Virus record (IMG/VR): IMGVR_UViG_3300049595_003053
Coordinates: 1 to 20,339 of that record
Length of the DNA: 20,339 nucleotides
Source: a virus
Strand: one strand, 5' to 3'
Position 1 is the stretch's first letter, and each line of letters starts with the position of its first letter. The notes beneath the pieces are model-generated. The model was not told where the DNA came from. It saw nothing but the letters and a program-made list of their open reading frames with translations, and did no database searches. Positions 5,782-14,904 of the stretch are shown one piece after another. The translations under genes and the position numbers were made by a program.

Positions 5782-6243
5782 TTACGGACGAGTCATATCC
5801 CACCAACCAGCGGCAGGACACTCAAGTTTAAGAGTCACGCCAGCAGTAGTAACAGGAATATTTGCGGGAGTATCATCTCCAACAAAGTATCCAAGCAGCG
5901 GATTCGTAATACCTTCCACAGTGCCGGAGATGTAAAACACAGCGTAGCGCCAAGCAGCAATACCAGAGCCGCTCGCAGTCCAAGATACATCGTCGGAGTC
6001 AAAACGAAAACCTTTGGTAATTTCCGTAAGCACCGGCGTAGTAACAGTAGCTCCGCCAGTTGTATATCCATGAGCACCAGCAATTTCGTTTGCACTCACA
6101 TCAGCCCAAGCATCATCGGTATCTTGGTTAGGTGTGTAAGAGCTAGTTACCAGCGCACACTTAATCGTATTCGTGGTAAGATCAGCACCACCTTGCAGAA
6201 ACTTAGCGGTAGCATCGTAGAGTTGAACGGTTCCGGCGGCCAT
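5782..6243 (-). CDS. Phage virion protein of the 'ALVTSSYTPN' beta family
   Basis: 153 residues. The N-terminus 'MAAGTVQLYDATAKFLQGG', then 'IKCALVTSSYTPNQDTDDAW', a 'DVSANEIAG' motif, a central 'DADDVSWTASGSGI'-like strand pair and 'RYAVFYISGT' follow a common family of about 130-150 residue phage structural proteins. In these, a short helix is followed by 'K-x-A-L-V-T-S-x-Y-x-P' and 'D-x-x-x-x-E-x-x-G-x-G-Y'. They are usually annotated as tail or virion proteins without a defined role. The Shine-Dalgarno AAGGAG lies seven bases before the ATG. It starts a run of small beta proteins downstream of the giant ejection protein. Confidence 0.7.
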   Translation of the reverse strand: MAAGTVQLYDATAKFLQGGADLTTNTIKCALVTSSYTPNQDTDDAWADVSANEIAGAHGYTTGGATVTTPVLTEITKGFRFDSDDVSWTASGSGIAAWRYAVFYISGTVEGITNPLLGYFVGDDTPANIPVTTAGVTLKLECPAAGWWDMTRP

Positions 6244-6253
6244 TTATTGCTCC

Positions 6254-6685
6254 TTATGAGTAGGACAGACTTGCTCTGTTGTTCCAAACATTTGTAAATC
6301 CAGGATTTCCTCCAGCATATCCTTTGCTCACATTAGCATTATTGGTTCCGCTAAAAGTGATCTGCTGAATTTGCCAGACTGCCGCCGAAGCGCTAGACCC
6401 TGGTACAGCTTTTCCAATATACATCACAGTTGCACTGACAGTATCTACTTCTAGCTTGTATGGAGTAGCAACAACAGAAGTAGGAGTACTGCCAGGAGTT
6501 GTTTGCGGAACCCAACTGAGAGTTGCAGGATCCCAAACATAGTTTGCTACTTTACTCCTGCCACCAGAGCTTTGCAGTAGGTGATAGGTGCCTGTGTCCG
6601 GATCATAGACAATAGGAATCTGCGCACCAATTTCGTGTGCACGAAAGACTCTGTCTGCTTCAAGATTTACAATTACTGCAGGCAT
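6254..6685 (-). CDS. Phage virion protein with 'YIGKAVPGSSASAAVWQI' motif
   Basis: 143 residues. The first half has 'VIVNLEADRVFRAHEIGAQI' and a Tyr/Trp-rich segment; the second half carries 'MYIGKAVPGSSASAAVWQIQ' and ends with 'NPGFTNVWNNRASLSYS'. The G-x-A-x-P-G-(S/T)-x-(S/T)-S-A-A-x-W-x-I signature recurs in uncharacterised phage structural proteins, as I recall. There is no signal peptide or membrane segment. The gene begins with TAGGAG ahead of its ATG, and the TAG is the stop of the 1733-aa gene. It is probably a tail or head accessory protein. Confidence 0.65.
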   Translation of the reverse strand: MPAVIVNLEADRVFRAHEIGAQIPIVYDPDTGTYHLLQSSGGRSKVANYVWDPATLSWVPQTTPGSTPTSVVATPYKLEVDTVSATVMYIGKAVPGSSASAAVWQIQQITFSGTNNANVSKGYAGGNPGFTNVWNNRASLSYS

Positions 6686-6694
6686 CTTAGTCTC

Positions 6695-9600
6695 CTACGG
6701 AGCAAAACTTCTAGCATCCACAACTTCTTCTCCGCCCATGAGAAGTTGCATTTGCTGCGACAGCGGAGACTTCAAATTCTCAGCAATCTTGTTTATTTGA
6801 GAAGTCTGAGAATTCTTAATCTGTTCCATCATCCACTTGTTGAAGTTCCTCAAGTCTCCGCCACGCTCAGCGTACTTAGCAGCAAAGACTTCGATCTGCT
6901 CAGGATTAGGCATGTTGCCATCCACGCTGATAGTTTTGAAAGTCTCTCCAAGCGAGATGAGTCTACGACGATCGTAGGAGTTGTAGTACAAAAACCGATG
7001 CATCGCATCTAGGAGTCTAGCTTCGTCAAACGGTTTTCCACCCACAAGACGAGTAACAGACGCCCAAGAAAATAGATCATGAGAGTACAGAATATTCCCA
7101 CGCGTACTGGTGCTGAAAACATTTCCATCATCTACTCCTCGCAGAAGTTGTGAGATTCCAGCAGCAGGACGACTAAGTCCAGCGTGCTCTACGCCTTGCA
7201 AAAATGCTTCCCATTTATCTCCGCCACCCTGAGTCTTTTTTACAGTTTCTCCAATGGAATTCAAGAACTTGCCCATCGTAGCAACGACTGGAACATCCAG
7301 AGGATTCACAGGAATAATCGTGGGATGCCGAGGATTAATGTCACCCCGAGTAAACAGGTTTACGCCGAGCAGATTTGACGGCAGTCCATACATCAGAGCA
7401 TCAGCAATATCATTGCCGAAAACTCCGTAGGTTGCACTATACAAATCCGTATGTGCAGTGTTTCCTGACGCAGTACCGACAAGATGCTGATTGATAAAAC
7501 TAAACGCAGGCAAACCATTCATTCCATAAATAGTGCCCTGCAGACCAAGCAACATTGCAGCATCTTTAGCAGTACCTTCGCCAACATAGCGCAGAAGCTG
7601 CTGAATCAGGTTGAATTGGTAAGTTTGAAACAGACCAACTGCCTGACCAATCGGGCCTTGGAAAATCAGCGGACGCTGAGAAGCAATGATGTTTCCTTGC
7701 GTACGATTCACAAACGTGCGAATGTAAGCAATAGCTTCTTGCGAGCTCATTCTACCAGCATCTACTGCAATGTCTGTAATCTGTTTCATCACATTTGCTG
7801 CAATGAAACGATTCATTTCTTCTGCGTGCTTGTTAAGCGTAACTGCTTCGCCAACATCTCCAATCTTTCGAGCAGCTGCATACGCACGTTCAATACGAGA
7901 ACTGATATCTTTTACACTTTCCGTGCCACGCAGAGTCAAATCATCCAGCATCTTGTGATACTGGGTACTGATATCTGTTACATAACCAAGCTCACGATAC
8001 AGCGCAAGTTTGCTTGGATCACGCACAGCTTCCGTGTAAGTCTTGAGAGAGTTAGCAATTAGTTTGCCAGCAGAAAGCGTAGAAGCTTTTGCATTTGTAG
8101 CTGCTGCAGCACTTCCTTCCATACCAGGAAGTGCAATACGAGTAAGTCCAGCAAGTTTGCCTACAGCTACAGAATCTCCTTCGATTGCACGCAGCACAGA
8201 TTTTAGTTCTGCGCCCAGCATTACTTGTGCGCCAACCGCATTGTTAATTGCATTCAGCGGATCAAGTCGAAGAATAGTAGTGGCGAGCAGAGCATTAGAG
8301 TCTCGCACAAACTTGGTGAGAACGCCGCGTGGCGCTGTGTGATTTGCAGCAATGAGTGTATCCATGTCTGCAAAAGCTGTTTTAAGGCCGTAGCGCTCCA
8401 TTGCAGAATTAACAGTTTCAAGATCTTGCACTCCTTGAGTGGTAGAGAAAGCTTTACTAATGACACGAGTAGCTTCACTAAATGCACGATCTACCGTACG
8501 ATTGATAGTAGCCAGCATCGGATACTCTTCAACCTTGGAAACATCCAATGCAGTTTTGATGTAATTAACGTACGGGTTCTTTACAACGTTTTCTGCAAAC
8601 TTGCGATCATAGCCGTAGCGAGACAGCGCAATTCCAGTGTACTGCTCACCCAGCCGCTCCAGCTCTTTAAACTCCTTTTCGTAGCGCAGAGAAATCATAT
8701 CTCGCGCATGAATATCTTCCTGACGCAGATGCCAGTTCAGCAAATCATCAGCAATCAAGTGCGGATCTGTTTTGGGAAGAAACTGAGAGTTTACGCCAGC
8801 ACGCTTGAGATTTACATCAATGTTAGAATTATGCAGGCTTCGCTCAAAGTTATACTGGCCAAGAGCTTTGTAGTAATCTTCCGTATCAGACTTTAGTACA
8901 ACAGAATACTCTGGCGGAATCTTGTTTCGCAGAGTTTCCAAGTCCTTTGCAGTAGCAGCATGTACCATGCGCACACGGCCAGAACTTTCAGAAGTTACCT
9001 TGTCATCCACAACAAAGAAAAAGTGCGGATAGTCTTTTGTATCCGGCTTTGGCACATACACAACATCTGAACGCAGAGACATTTCTTCGCCCTGCATATT
9101 TTTGCGAGTTGCCTGCGCAGAGAGTCTTTCTCCGTTGCGTCGCACATGAGCAGCAATCACATCTCTGGTTTGCGAATTGATGATTTCAATTTCTGGCAGC
9201 GCCCCCGGCTGAAGAACAGGAGCAGTAAGACCAGTCTTGCCAGCAGCAACTTTTGCTTCGTATTCTACCAGCCGCTGCGGACGCAGAATTCCTTCAGCAG
9301 TAAGAACATAATTCTCGCTGGTAGCAGCAATACGCTGAAACACTGCCTGCAATTCCAGGGCAGCTTCCGTATTTCCTTTTAGCTGAATCAGCGAAGGCTC
9401 AATAGTTTCCCGTGCGCGCACTCGCATTACTTCTCGCACACTCTTGGTTGTAGCTCCAACACTCTCCATCATTGAAGCAAGAGAGCCATAGGAACCATTG
9501 GCAAAACTAAAAAGTCCAGCACCAGCACCAAAACGATTGCTGTTAAGAATTGCTTCTTCGGGAATATCAAACAGCTGTTCTGCAAATGCGCCAAGCTGAT

Positions 9601-11896
9601 TGGAAGAAGAAAGAACATTCTTTACTTCCTGCAGATGCAGAGATTCCTTGCCTTTCAGATAAGCAATGCCACGAAGAACATTGCCATCTACGTCGGATAT
9701 GATGTCTTGCTTATAGCCAACCTGAATCCATTGCGGAAGTTTGTGCAGCTCATAAGCTCCGCGCTCAGGCTTCCAAAGACCTTTTGCTACTAGATCATCC
9801 TGATAGAGTTTCTGATACGTCTGATAGGCAAACACATCCGCAACTGGATCGTTTAAAACTTCCCCTTCCAGATACGAACGACGCACATTCAGAAGTTTTG
9901 CAATGTCGTCCGTAGAGTAGGTTGCAGCAATCTGCTTGCGCAATCCTTCAGCCTCTCGAACATTGGTGCTCTTTGCAAGTTTTGTTTGCAAGCCAGCTCG
10001 CTCTGCCAGCAGAGAAACAGCAACTTCATCTTTGCTGTTTTGCAGATGCGCCAGCAAGGATTTGCTAGTAAACTGCACAACTCCAGCATCTTGCGTGAGC
10101 ACTTTAACAGTGGGAATTCCCAGCAAGTATGCACGCTCCAGCACGGGGAAATCCGTAGCATTGATTACATCTGGCAAAGCTTCTTTTGTAAGGCTGCTTG
10201 CCCAAATGTATCGAGCCTGAAGTTTATCCGAGTCCTTGTACAGAGAGTCAAAGGTCAAAGATTCTTTTACTTTAAACTTCTGCTGAGCTACAAAACTCAT
10301 CACATCTTTCTGCGTATCTCCCAGAGAAAACACAGTGGGACGTTCAGCAACAACCTTGCCAGCATCATCTCCCCAAGTTTTCATCCAGACTACGCTGCGC
10401 TCAAGAGTTTCTGTAGCAGCAAGTCTAGCATCCGAAAGCTTTTCCAGCGTGGCACGAGCAGCAGACAGATCTTTCTTTTTCAAAAAACCAAGTGCTTCTC
10501 TTGCCAGCGAAGTAAGTTCTATCCGATCTTTCAATCCAACGGACTGATCGTTGTTGAAGAACTTAATGAACTTTTCCAGCTTGTTTTCCAGCGGCTTTAC
10601 TTTCAGCGACTGCATTGCAGCAGCTTCAAATGCCGTAGGAGTCTGAGTCTGAATAAGCGTTGCTTTCTGCAGCAGAGTGTTTACATCATCCACCAGCTCA
10701 TTTACAACTCCAAGCGAACCTCGCATGGCGCTGTTGATTTCTTTTGCAATCTTCAGCGTGTCGGGGCCACGAGCAAGTTCTATAGCGCCCAGCAGATTCT
10801 TTGTAACTGCATCTGAGTCCATGCCTTTTAGTGCATTGAACAGAGTTTCAGCAACAACTTCATCTGGCGCAAGCTTGTTTAGTTCCGTACGCACAAGATT
10901 CCAAATCTTGGTATCGCGCGCAGTAGCTTGCTGAGTGAAGCGAATAGAAAAATCCTTCATGGATTCTTCTTGGCCGATAGTAAGTGCAGCTTTTGCAGCC
11001 CCAATTTCCGGAGGCGGAACTTTCTTAATCGAATCCAGCCAGTACACAATCTTATCTGTGCTCGTGGCTTTGTCAGAAAGCTCAGGAATAAACGTATACG
11101 CCTTTTCAATCTCGTCAACTGCAGAAACTTGCTTTTTCAGCGTACCAAAAGTCTTGGCTCCAGTGAAAACTCCGCCGATGCCAGCACCAAGCACAGTACC
11201 AAAAGCAATATTCTTCAGCAAGTCTCCCGTATCCATTTCAGAAAGAATAGGAGACTTAAACATCGTAGCTGCTACTGCAACTTCAAAAGCAGCAGACTGC
11301 AGCGCAGCTTCACCAAAGCCAGCGCCAATCGCACGCACAGTATTTGCGTTGATTGCAGAGAACGTAGTTTGTGCAGTGGCAATCTGCCGAGTGTTCTGAG
11401 CAACCCAGTAGCTGGCACTAGGATTCAGAAGTCCCAAAGCTTTGCCAATGTTACCACCAAGATACCCAGTGTCTTTTGCAGCAGTCAAAGCTTTCTGGCC
11501 TGCCGAAAGTGCTTTCATTCCTGCAAGGCCAGGAATAAAACTGCTTGCAACAAAGCCTACAAGATCCGCAGCTTGCCGATTGTTAGAATAGTACTGGCCA
11601 AGATCAGAGTCCAGACCAGTAATCCAAGTCTTGGTATCGTTGTATTCTGCATCTGCACCAAAGAAATTTGCTACTGCAACTCCAGTGTTGTAAAAGCTAT
11701 TGGCACCGGAGAGCATGGAAACTGCAGCAAAGCTTGGCAGGTTGGTTACAGCATTATACCAAGACTTTGGAGAAAACCAAGAGAAGCCGTCGTTGCCAAC
11801 ATTGTGGTTATCTGCTGCAAGCAAGTGCGCGGGCAGAAGCCCAAAGTTTTGGCTTTGAGATTCTACCGCTGCAGAGAACAGAGAAAGATCGCTCAT
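6695..11896 (-). CDS. Giant inner-virion/ejection protein (1733 aa)
   Basis: 1733 residues, by far the largest gene here. Its ATG abuts the stop of the 538-aa gene (TAAATG). The N-terminal 250 residues contain Gly/Ala-rich hydrophobic stretches that may insert in membranes: about 111-135 ('DLVGFVASSFIPGLAGMKAL') and 226-245 ('LLKNIAFGTVLGAGIGG'). The rest is mostly helical, with a well-conserved-looking C-terminal part from about residue 1408 ('RPLIFQGPIGQAVGLFQTYQ', 'GLPSNLLGVNLFTRGDINPR'). By size, helicity and place after smaller helical genes it is the counterpart of T7 gp16-type ejection proteins, which enter the cell envelope ahead of DNA. I see no clear lytic-transglycosylase or polymerase motif. 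Sequence alone does not prove ejection. Confidence 0.75.
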   Translation of the reverse strand: MSDLSLFSAAVESQSQNFGLLPAHLLAADNHNVGNDGFSWFSPKSWYNAVTNLPSFAAVSMLSGANSFYNTGVAVANFFGADAEYNDTKTWITGLDSDLGQYYSNNRQAADLVGFVASSFIPGLAGMKALSAGQKALTAAKDTGYLGGNIGKALGLLNPSASYWVAQNTRQIATAQTTFSAINANTVRAIGAGFGEAALQSAAFEVAVAATMFKSPILSEMDTGDLLKNIAFGTVLGAGIGGVFTGAKTFGTLKKQVSAVDEIEKAYTFIPELSDKATSTDKIVYWLDSIKKVPPPEIGAAKAALTIGQEESMKDFSIRFTQQATARDTKIWNLVRTELNKLAPDEVVAETLFNALKGMDSDAVTKNLLGAIELARGPDTLKIAKEINSAMRGSLGVVNELVDDVNTLLQKATLIQTQTPTAFEAAAMQSLKVKPLENKLEKFIKFFNNDQSVGLKDRIELTSLAREALGFLKKKDLSAARATLEKLSDARLAATETLERSVVWMKTWGDDAGKVVAERPTVFSLGDTQKDVMSFVAQQKFKVKESLTFDSLYKDSDKLQARYIWASSLTKEALPDVINATDFPVLERAYLLGIPTVKVLTQDAGVVQFTSKSLLAHLQNSKDEVAVSLLAERAGLQTKLAKSTNVREAEGLRKQIAATYSTDDIAKLLNVRRSYLEGEVLNDPVADVFAYQTYQKLYQDDLVAKGLWKPERGAYELHKLPQWIQVGYKQDIISDVDGNVLRGIAYLKGKESLHLQEVKNVLSSSNQLGAFAEQLFDIPEEAILNSNRFGAGAGLFSFANGSYGSLASMMESVGATTKSVREVMRVRARETIEPSLIQLKGNTEAALELQAVFQRIAATSENYVLTAEGILRPQRLVEYEAKVAAGKTGLTAPVLQPGALPEIEIINSQTRDVIAAHVRRNGERLSAQATRKNMQGEEMSLRSDVVYVPKPDTKDYPHFFFVVDDKVTSESSGRVRMVHAATAKDLETLRNKIPPEYSVVLKSDTEDYYKALGQYNFERSLHNSNIDVNLKRAGVNSQFLPKTDPHLIADDLLNWHLRQEDIHARDMISLRYEKEFKELERLGEQYTGIALSRYGYDRKFAENVVKNPYVNYIKTALDVSKVEEYPMLATINRTVDRAFSEATRVISKAFSTTQGVQDLETVNSAMERYGLKTAFADMDTLIAANHTAPRGVLTKFVRDSNALLATTILRLDPLNAINNAVGAQVMLGAELKSVLRAIEGDSVAVGKLAGLTRIALPGMEGSAAAATNAKASTLSAGKLIANSLKTYTEAVRDPSKLALYRELGYVTDISTQYHKMLDDLTLRGTESVKDISSRIERAYAAARKIGDVGEAVTLNKHAEEMNRFIAANVMKQITDIAVDAGRMSSQEAIAYIRTFVNRTQGNIIASQRPLIFQGPIGQAVGLFQTYQFNLIQQLLRYVGEGTAKDAAMLLGLQGTIYGMNGLPAFSFINQHLVGTASGNTAHTDLYSATYGVFGNDIADALMYGLPSNLLGVNLFTRGDINPRHPTIIPVNPLDVPVVATMGKFLNSIGETVKKTQGGGDKWEAFLQGVEHAGLSRPAAGISQLLRGVDDGNVFSTSTRGNILYSHDLFSWASVTRLVGGKPFDEARLLDAMHRFLYYNSYDRRRLISLGETFKTISVDGNMPNPEQIEVFAAKYAERGGDLRNFNKWMMEQIKNSQTSQINKIAENLKSPLSQQMQLLMGGEEVVDARSFAP

Positions 11897-13513
11897 TTAG
11901 CGCGCTCCACTAAGCGTAGGCCCAAACTTCTTCATCCGATCTTCCATCTGGAATCGGAAAAGAATAGAACTTACTTCTAGATCATTAGCAAGATCTATAA
12001 CAACAGGAGCCTGGCCAGGAGTAAGTTCTACGTTTGTGCGATACGTGCGCTGGCGAGGCAGGCCAAAAGCATTGTAGTCTCGCACAGCATTGTTTGCTTC
12101 GATGGCTGCTTTCATGTACATCGAGAAATCTGAAGCGGCAGTTTGCAAATCCAGTCTGCCAGAAGCGACAAGTTGAGCAGTTTGGCTAAGCAGTTGCTGC
12201 GGAGTCACATCCACAATGCCAGCTTCTTTCTGTGGGCCAAGCAGAGCAGCAAAGAGTTTGGTTTCTTTTACTGCAGCCACATCAGTAATTACGCTAAATG
12301 GAAGTGCAGCATAGATATTCGTGGCATCTCCCGGCTTAATGAGAGCTGCTTGCTGTTTGGTACTTTCAAGCGCAGCAGTATTGGTGCCAGCAAGAATTTC
12401 TTGCGGCTTGGTAGCAGTGCGACCTTGAACAGTTTGCCGAAATTGAATTTGTGCACTATTGACAAAATCAATAATCGGTTTCTTCGGATGCCCTTCAGGA
12501 AAGACTGCGCCAGCAGAATTAAGAATGGTGACTGCGCTGGCAGGATCAGGAGCAAAAGTTACAATTCCTGCAGAGTCTCTCATGACTCCAGTCTTATACC
12601 AGGTCTCAATAAGAGACTTGCCTTCTCCGCCGAGCGACATGTAGTTTTTAATTTCCGCACGAGCCATAGGAGCAAGTCCCATTGCTGCACGGCCAGTATT
12701 AACAGTGCGAGTAAACGCTTCCTGCTCTTGTGCAGTTTGCAGCTTTTCTGCCATAGCAAGTTCGACTTGCCTGCGGCTGAGAGCATTTGCTTCTCGAGAA
12801 AGTCTCAGACGCTCTGCTTCATTTTGCACGCTGTTAAGTTGCACCAGCGCAGTAAGTTGCTGGCCGTTAAGCTGCTGCAAAGTTACAAGATCCTGCATTC
12901 CTTGCCTGCGGTTAGTCTCTCGAAATGCTTGCAGGGCAATTTCAGCATTGGCAGCAGCAACTTCCAAATCTTTTTGTGCGACTTCAGCGGTAACTCCGCG
13001 CTTCAGCATTTCTTCCGTCTTAATGGTAGTCTGCGCACCCACATTTAGAGCGTTCAGGCGAGCGGTAGCATTAAGAGAAGTAGTAGCACGCACACGCGCA
13101 GCATCTTCATAGTACGGAACGGTGAAAACTGAGGCAAGCGAACGAATCGGGTCTTGAAAGAAATTAACATTTCTTTCAGCATCTGCTTTGTTGGCAAAGT
13201 CATTTGCTTCGGCAGCATTTCGACGAGCGATTTCAGCAGTCGGAACAATAAGATTGTTCGAATCTGCAATGTTTACGCCGAAAGCGCTAGCAATGGTACG
13301 AGCATTCTCAGCTTCTGCAACAGCTCCAGCATTTGTAAGTGCTTTTTGAGCAATGGCAGCAGCATCCCGAGCTTTCATAAGCTGCTCAGTATTAACTGCT
13401 TCCGTACGCCCTTTTTCGCTGGCTGCTTGCACTTGCGTAATGGTGCGAGAAAGCTGATCTTGAAAAGCTTTTTGCTCCTGCATAATGCGAGAAAGCAGAG
13501 AAGTCTCAGCCAT
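11897..13513 (-). CDS. Coiled-coil inner-virion protein (538 aa)
   Basis: 538 residues, strongly helical, rich in Ala, Gln and Glu, with coiled-coil stretches at about residues 1-60 and 160-270 ('REANALSRRQVELAMAEKLQ'). The C-terminal 300 residues look globular ('EIKNYMSLGGEGKSLIETWY', 'PEGHPKKPIIDFVNSAQIQF') and end in a basic tail. There are no Cys residues or membrane segments. TAGGA is eight bases before the ATG. It lies between small Met/Gln-rich genes and the 1733-aa gene, as T7 gp15 does before gp16. I infer a core or ejection protein that forms part of a periplasm-spanning conduit. No sequence similarity to T7 gp15 is claimed. Confidence 0.7.
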   Translation of the reverse strand: MAETSLLSRIMQEQKAFQDQLSRTITQVQAASEKGRTEAVNTEQLMKARDAAAIAQKALTNAGAVAEAENARTIASAFGVNIADSNNLIVPTAEIARRNAAEANDFANKADAERNVNFFQDPIRSLASVFTVPYYEDAARVRATTSLNATARLNALNVGAQTTIKTEEMLKRGVTAEVAQKDLEVAAANAEIALQAFRETNRRQGMQDLVTLQQLNGQQLTALVQLNSVQNEAERLRLSREANALSRRQVELAMAEKLQTAQEQEAFTRTVNTGRAAMGLAPMARAEIKNYMSLGGEGKSLIETWYKTGVMRDSAGIVTFAPDPASAVTILNSAGAVFPEGHPKKPIIDFVNSAQIQFRQTVQGRTATKPQEILAGTNTAALESTKQQAALIKPGDATNIYAALPFSVITDVAAVKETKLFAALLGPQKEAGIVDVTPQQLLSQTAQLVASGRLDLQTAASDFSMYMKAAIEANNAVRDYNAFGLPRQRTYRTNVELTPGQAPVVIDLANDLEVSSILFRFQMEDRMKKFGPTLSGAR

Positions 13514-13528
13514 TGCGATTCCTAAGGC

Positions 13529-13921
13529 TTAGAAGCCAAAAATTTTACCCACACGCTTTACAAGTCCGCCAAGCGGAGAAGTATTCTTTGTCTGCGAACC
13601 AGTAGTAGTGGTAGTTTCCGCAGTCTTGGTAGTCTTTGCACTTGCAAGAGCAGTTTGTCCAGCAATTCTAGCAATAAGATCACTAGTCATCAGCGCTTGA
13701 TTGCTGCCACCGAAAGTTCCAGACGCAGCGCCAGGCCCAAGAACAGACTGCAAACCAGTGCTAGGATTCTCTAGCATCATACGTACAATCTGCATCTGAG
13801 CTTCAGGAGTAAGTTCCGTCTGCTGAGTTTCAGTTCCTCGAGAAGTTCCACTCTGGCTACCAGTAGTAGTGCCGGAACCAAAGAGTTTGTTAATGTCTCC
13901 GAGAGTGTTAAGCCAAGACAT
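13529..13921 (-). CDS. Small Thr/Gln-rich inner-virion protein
   Basis: 130 residues from the ATG at 13921 (GGGGA five bases before it). A TTG four codons upstream (13933) lacks a good ribosome site and is less likely. The N-terminus 'MSWLNTLGDINKLFGSG' is amphipathic. It is followed by Thr/Ser/Gln-rich linkers, a helix 'ELTPEAQMQIVRMMLENPST' and a second helix 'LIARIAGQTALASAKT'. The C-terminus 'GLVKRVGKIFGF' is cationic and amphipathic. Ends of this kind suit membrane contact. Gene order and size fit the small ejection proteins that precede the large ones in podoviruses. I do not recognise a family. Confidence 0.6.
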   Translation of the reverse strand: MSWLNTLGDINKLFGSGTTTGSQSGTSRGTETQQTELTPEAQMQIVRMMLENPSTGLQSVLGPGAASGTFGGSNQALMTSDLIARIAGQTALASAKTTKTAETTTTTGSQTKNTSPLGGLVKRVGKIFGF

Positions 13922-13935
13922 AAGATTCCCCAAAC

Positions 13936-14361
13936 TTAAACCATGCGATTGCGAGGATTCCGCACGCCAAAATTAAATGCGCCAGGAGCTTCCATAGGTT
14001 GCTGCATTGGCGCTTGCATTGGCATTTGCTGCGGAGGGCCAAAACCAAATTGCTGCGGCTGTTGCATTTGTCCAGCCATTGTCTGGTTCAAAAAGTTCTG
14101 CCGCACCATTCCCATCACGGCAGTAATGAAAGGATCTTGACCCAGTTGACCAATAGCCCCGCCGTCTGCAGGAGGATTCTTTCCAGTAGGAGTATTTTGC
14201 TGCCTACCCTTTTTAGGTTTAGTAGGAGCAGACTCCGCAGGCATAGCAAAATCAGTCATTGCTCCATGCCGCATTTCCATCGGAGGAGCAACTCCCATCG
14301 GAGAGCCTTCCATTCCAGGCATTCCCTGCATTCCAGAAAGAATCTGAGAAAAGTTAAACAT
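13936..14361 (-). CDS. Met/Gln/Pro-rich late protein
   Basis: 141 residues with 18 Met, 18 Gln and 19 Pro by my count, a low-complexity composition. The N-terminus alternates Met and Gly ('ILSGMQGMPGMEGSPMG'). A basic patch 'KPKKGRQQ' lies near 48-55. The one ordered-looking part is a helix at about 76-98 ('DPFITAVMGMVRQNFLNQTM'). The C-terminus is again Met/Gln/Pro-rich. It has no Cys or signal. The ATG directly follows the holin stop (TAAATG). It could be a core or scaffold-like accessory protein by position; composition makes homology searches unreliable. Function unknown. Confidence 0.65.
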   Translation of the reverse strand: MFNFSQILSGMQGMPGMEGSPMGVAPPMEMRHGAMTDFAMPAESAPTKPKKGRQQNTPTGKNPPADGGAIGQLGQDPFITAVMGMVRQNFLNQTMAGQMQQPQQFGFGPPQQMPMQAPMQQPMEAPGAFNFGVRNPRNRMV

Positions 14362-14904
14362 TTAGTTTCCTCTCGGTTTTGACAGCAGTGCAGTTTTTTC
14401 TGCACTTCCAGCACTAGAGCCAAAGTAGTAAGACACAACTTGATCTGCTTTAGCAGAGACATACCCAATCAGCGTACCAATCATACCAGCAGCTACAGGA
14501 TCAGTAATACCGGTAACTTTGCCAAGAAGCACGCTAGCTACCATCGCAAGAAAGCCACCAATGATGGTAGCTGCAAGAATGCGAGGAGTCCAATGATCTT
14601 TAGTTCTTTCTTCTCTGGCTCGCGCACTAGCACGATCTTTGTGGTGAATCTCTTCTAGATTAATATCTAACTCACGCATCTTAAGCGTGAATGCATTGTT
14701 TGCTTCTCGCAATTTTAACAATGCGTCTGCGCCGCCGCTCTGAATAGCAGCAGCAACTTCTTCTTCCGTACCGTCGTCTTTTCCTAGCAGGCTTTTAGAA
14801 ATTGCAGAAACTGCAACTCCTGCCAGCGGGCCGCCAAGAGCAGTAGCCAGCGCAGGAGCAACAGTTCCTACTACAGCTTTCCAATCAAAGTCTTTTAAGC
14901 CCAT
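14362..14904 (-). CDS. 3-TM holin (GTA_holin_3TM-like)
   Basis: 180 residues. Hydrophobic segments lie at about 10-40, 107-128 ('RILAATIIGGFLAMVASVLL') and 136-160, separated by a charged helical middle ('REANNAFTLKMRELDINLEE'). The end 'YYFGSSAGSAEKTALL' matches the hallmark 'Y-Y-F-G-S-S-A-G-S-x-x-K-T-x-L-L' of the 3-TM holin family (PF11351) known from gene transfer agents and many proteobacterial phages. Holins open the inner membrane at the time of lysis and release or activate the endolysin. The start overlaps the previous stop by one base (TAATG), placing it in a lysis cassette with a coiled-coil membrane protein and an M15 peptidase. Confidence 0.88.
   Translation of the reverse strand: MGLKDFDWKAVVGTVAPALATALGGPLAGVAVSAISKSLLGKDDGTEEEVAAAIQSGGADALLKLREANNAFTLKMRELDINLEEIHHKDRASARAREERTKDHWTPRILAATIIGGFLAMVASVLLGKVTGITDPVAAGMIGTLIGYVSAKADQVVSYYFGSSAGSAEKTALLSKPRGN

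Noticed and set aside
8225-8896. 223-codon plus-strand open frame opposite the giant gene
   Set aside because: Antisense shadow with unlikely composition and no operon context.
10928-11980. 350-codon plus-strand open frame opposite the 1733-aa gene
   Set aside because: It is antisense to a well-formed long gene, very rich in Ser, Cys, Arg and Phe, has no visible ribosome site and crosses a gene boundary. It reflects codon bias of the opposite strand.
12143-13048. 301-codon plus-strand open frame opposite the 538-aa gene
   Set aside because: Same reasons: antisense, Ser/Cys/Arg-rich composition, no start signals.
14387-14406. AGTGCAG/CTGCACT hairpin with T6 loop in the holin gene, considered as a terminator or frameshift signal
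   Set aside because: The T-run is the loop itself, not a tail, and the A6 in the coding strand is not in the phase of a -1 slippery heptamer. It lies in coding sequence with a conserved protein motif.
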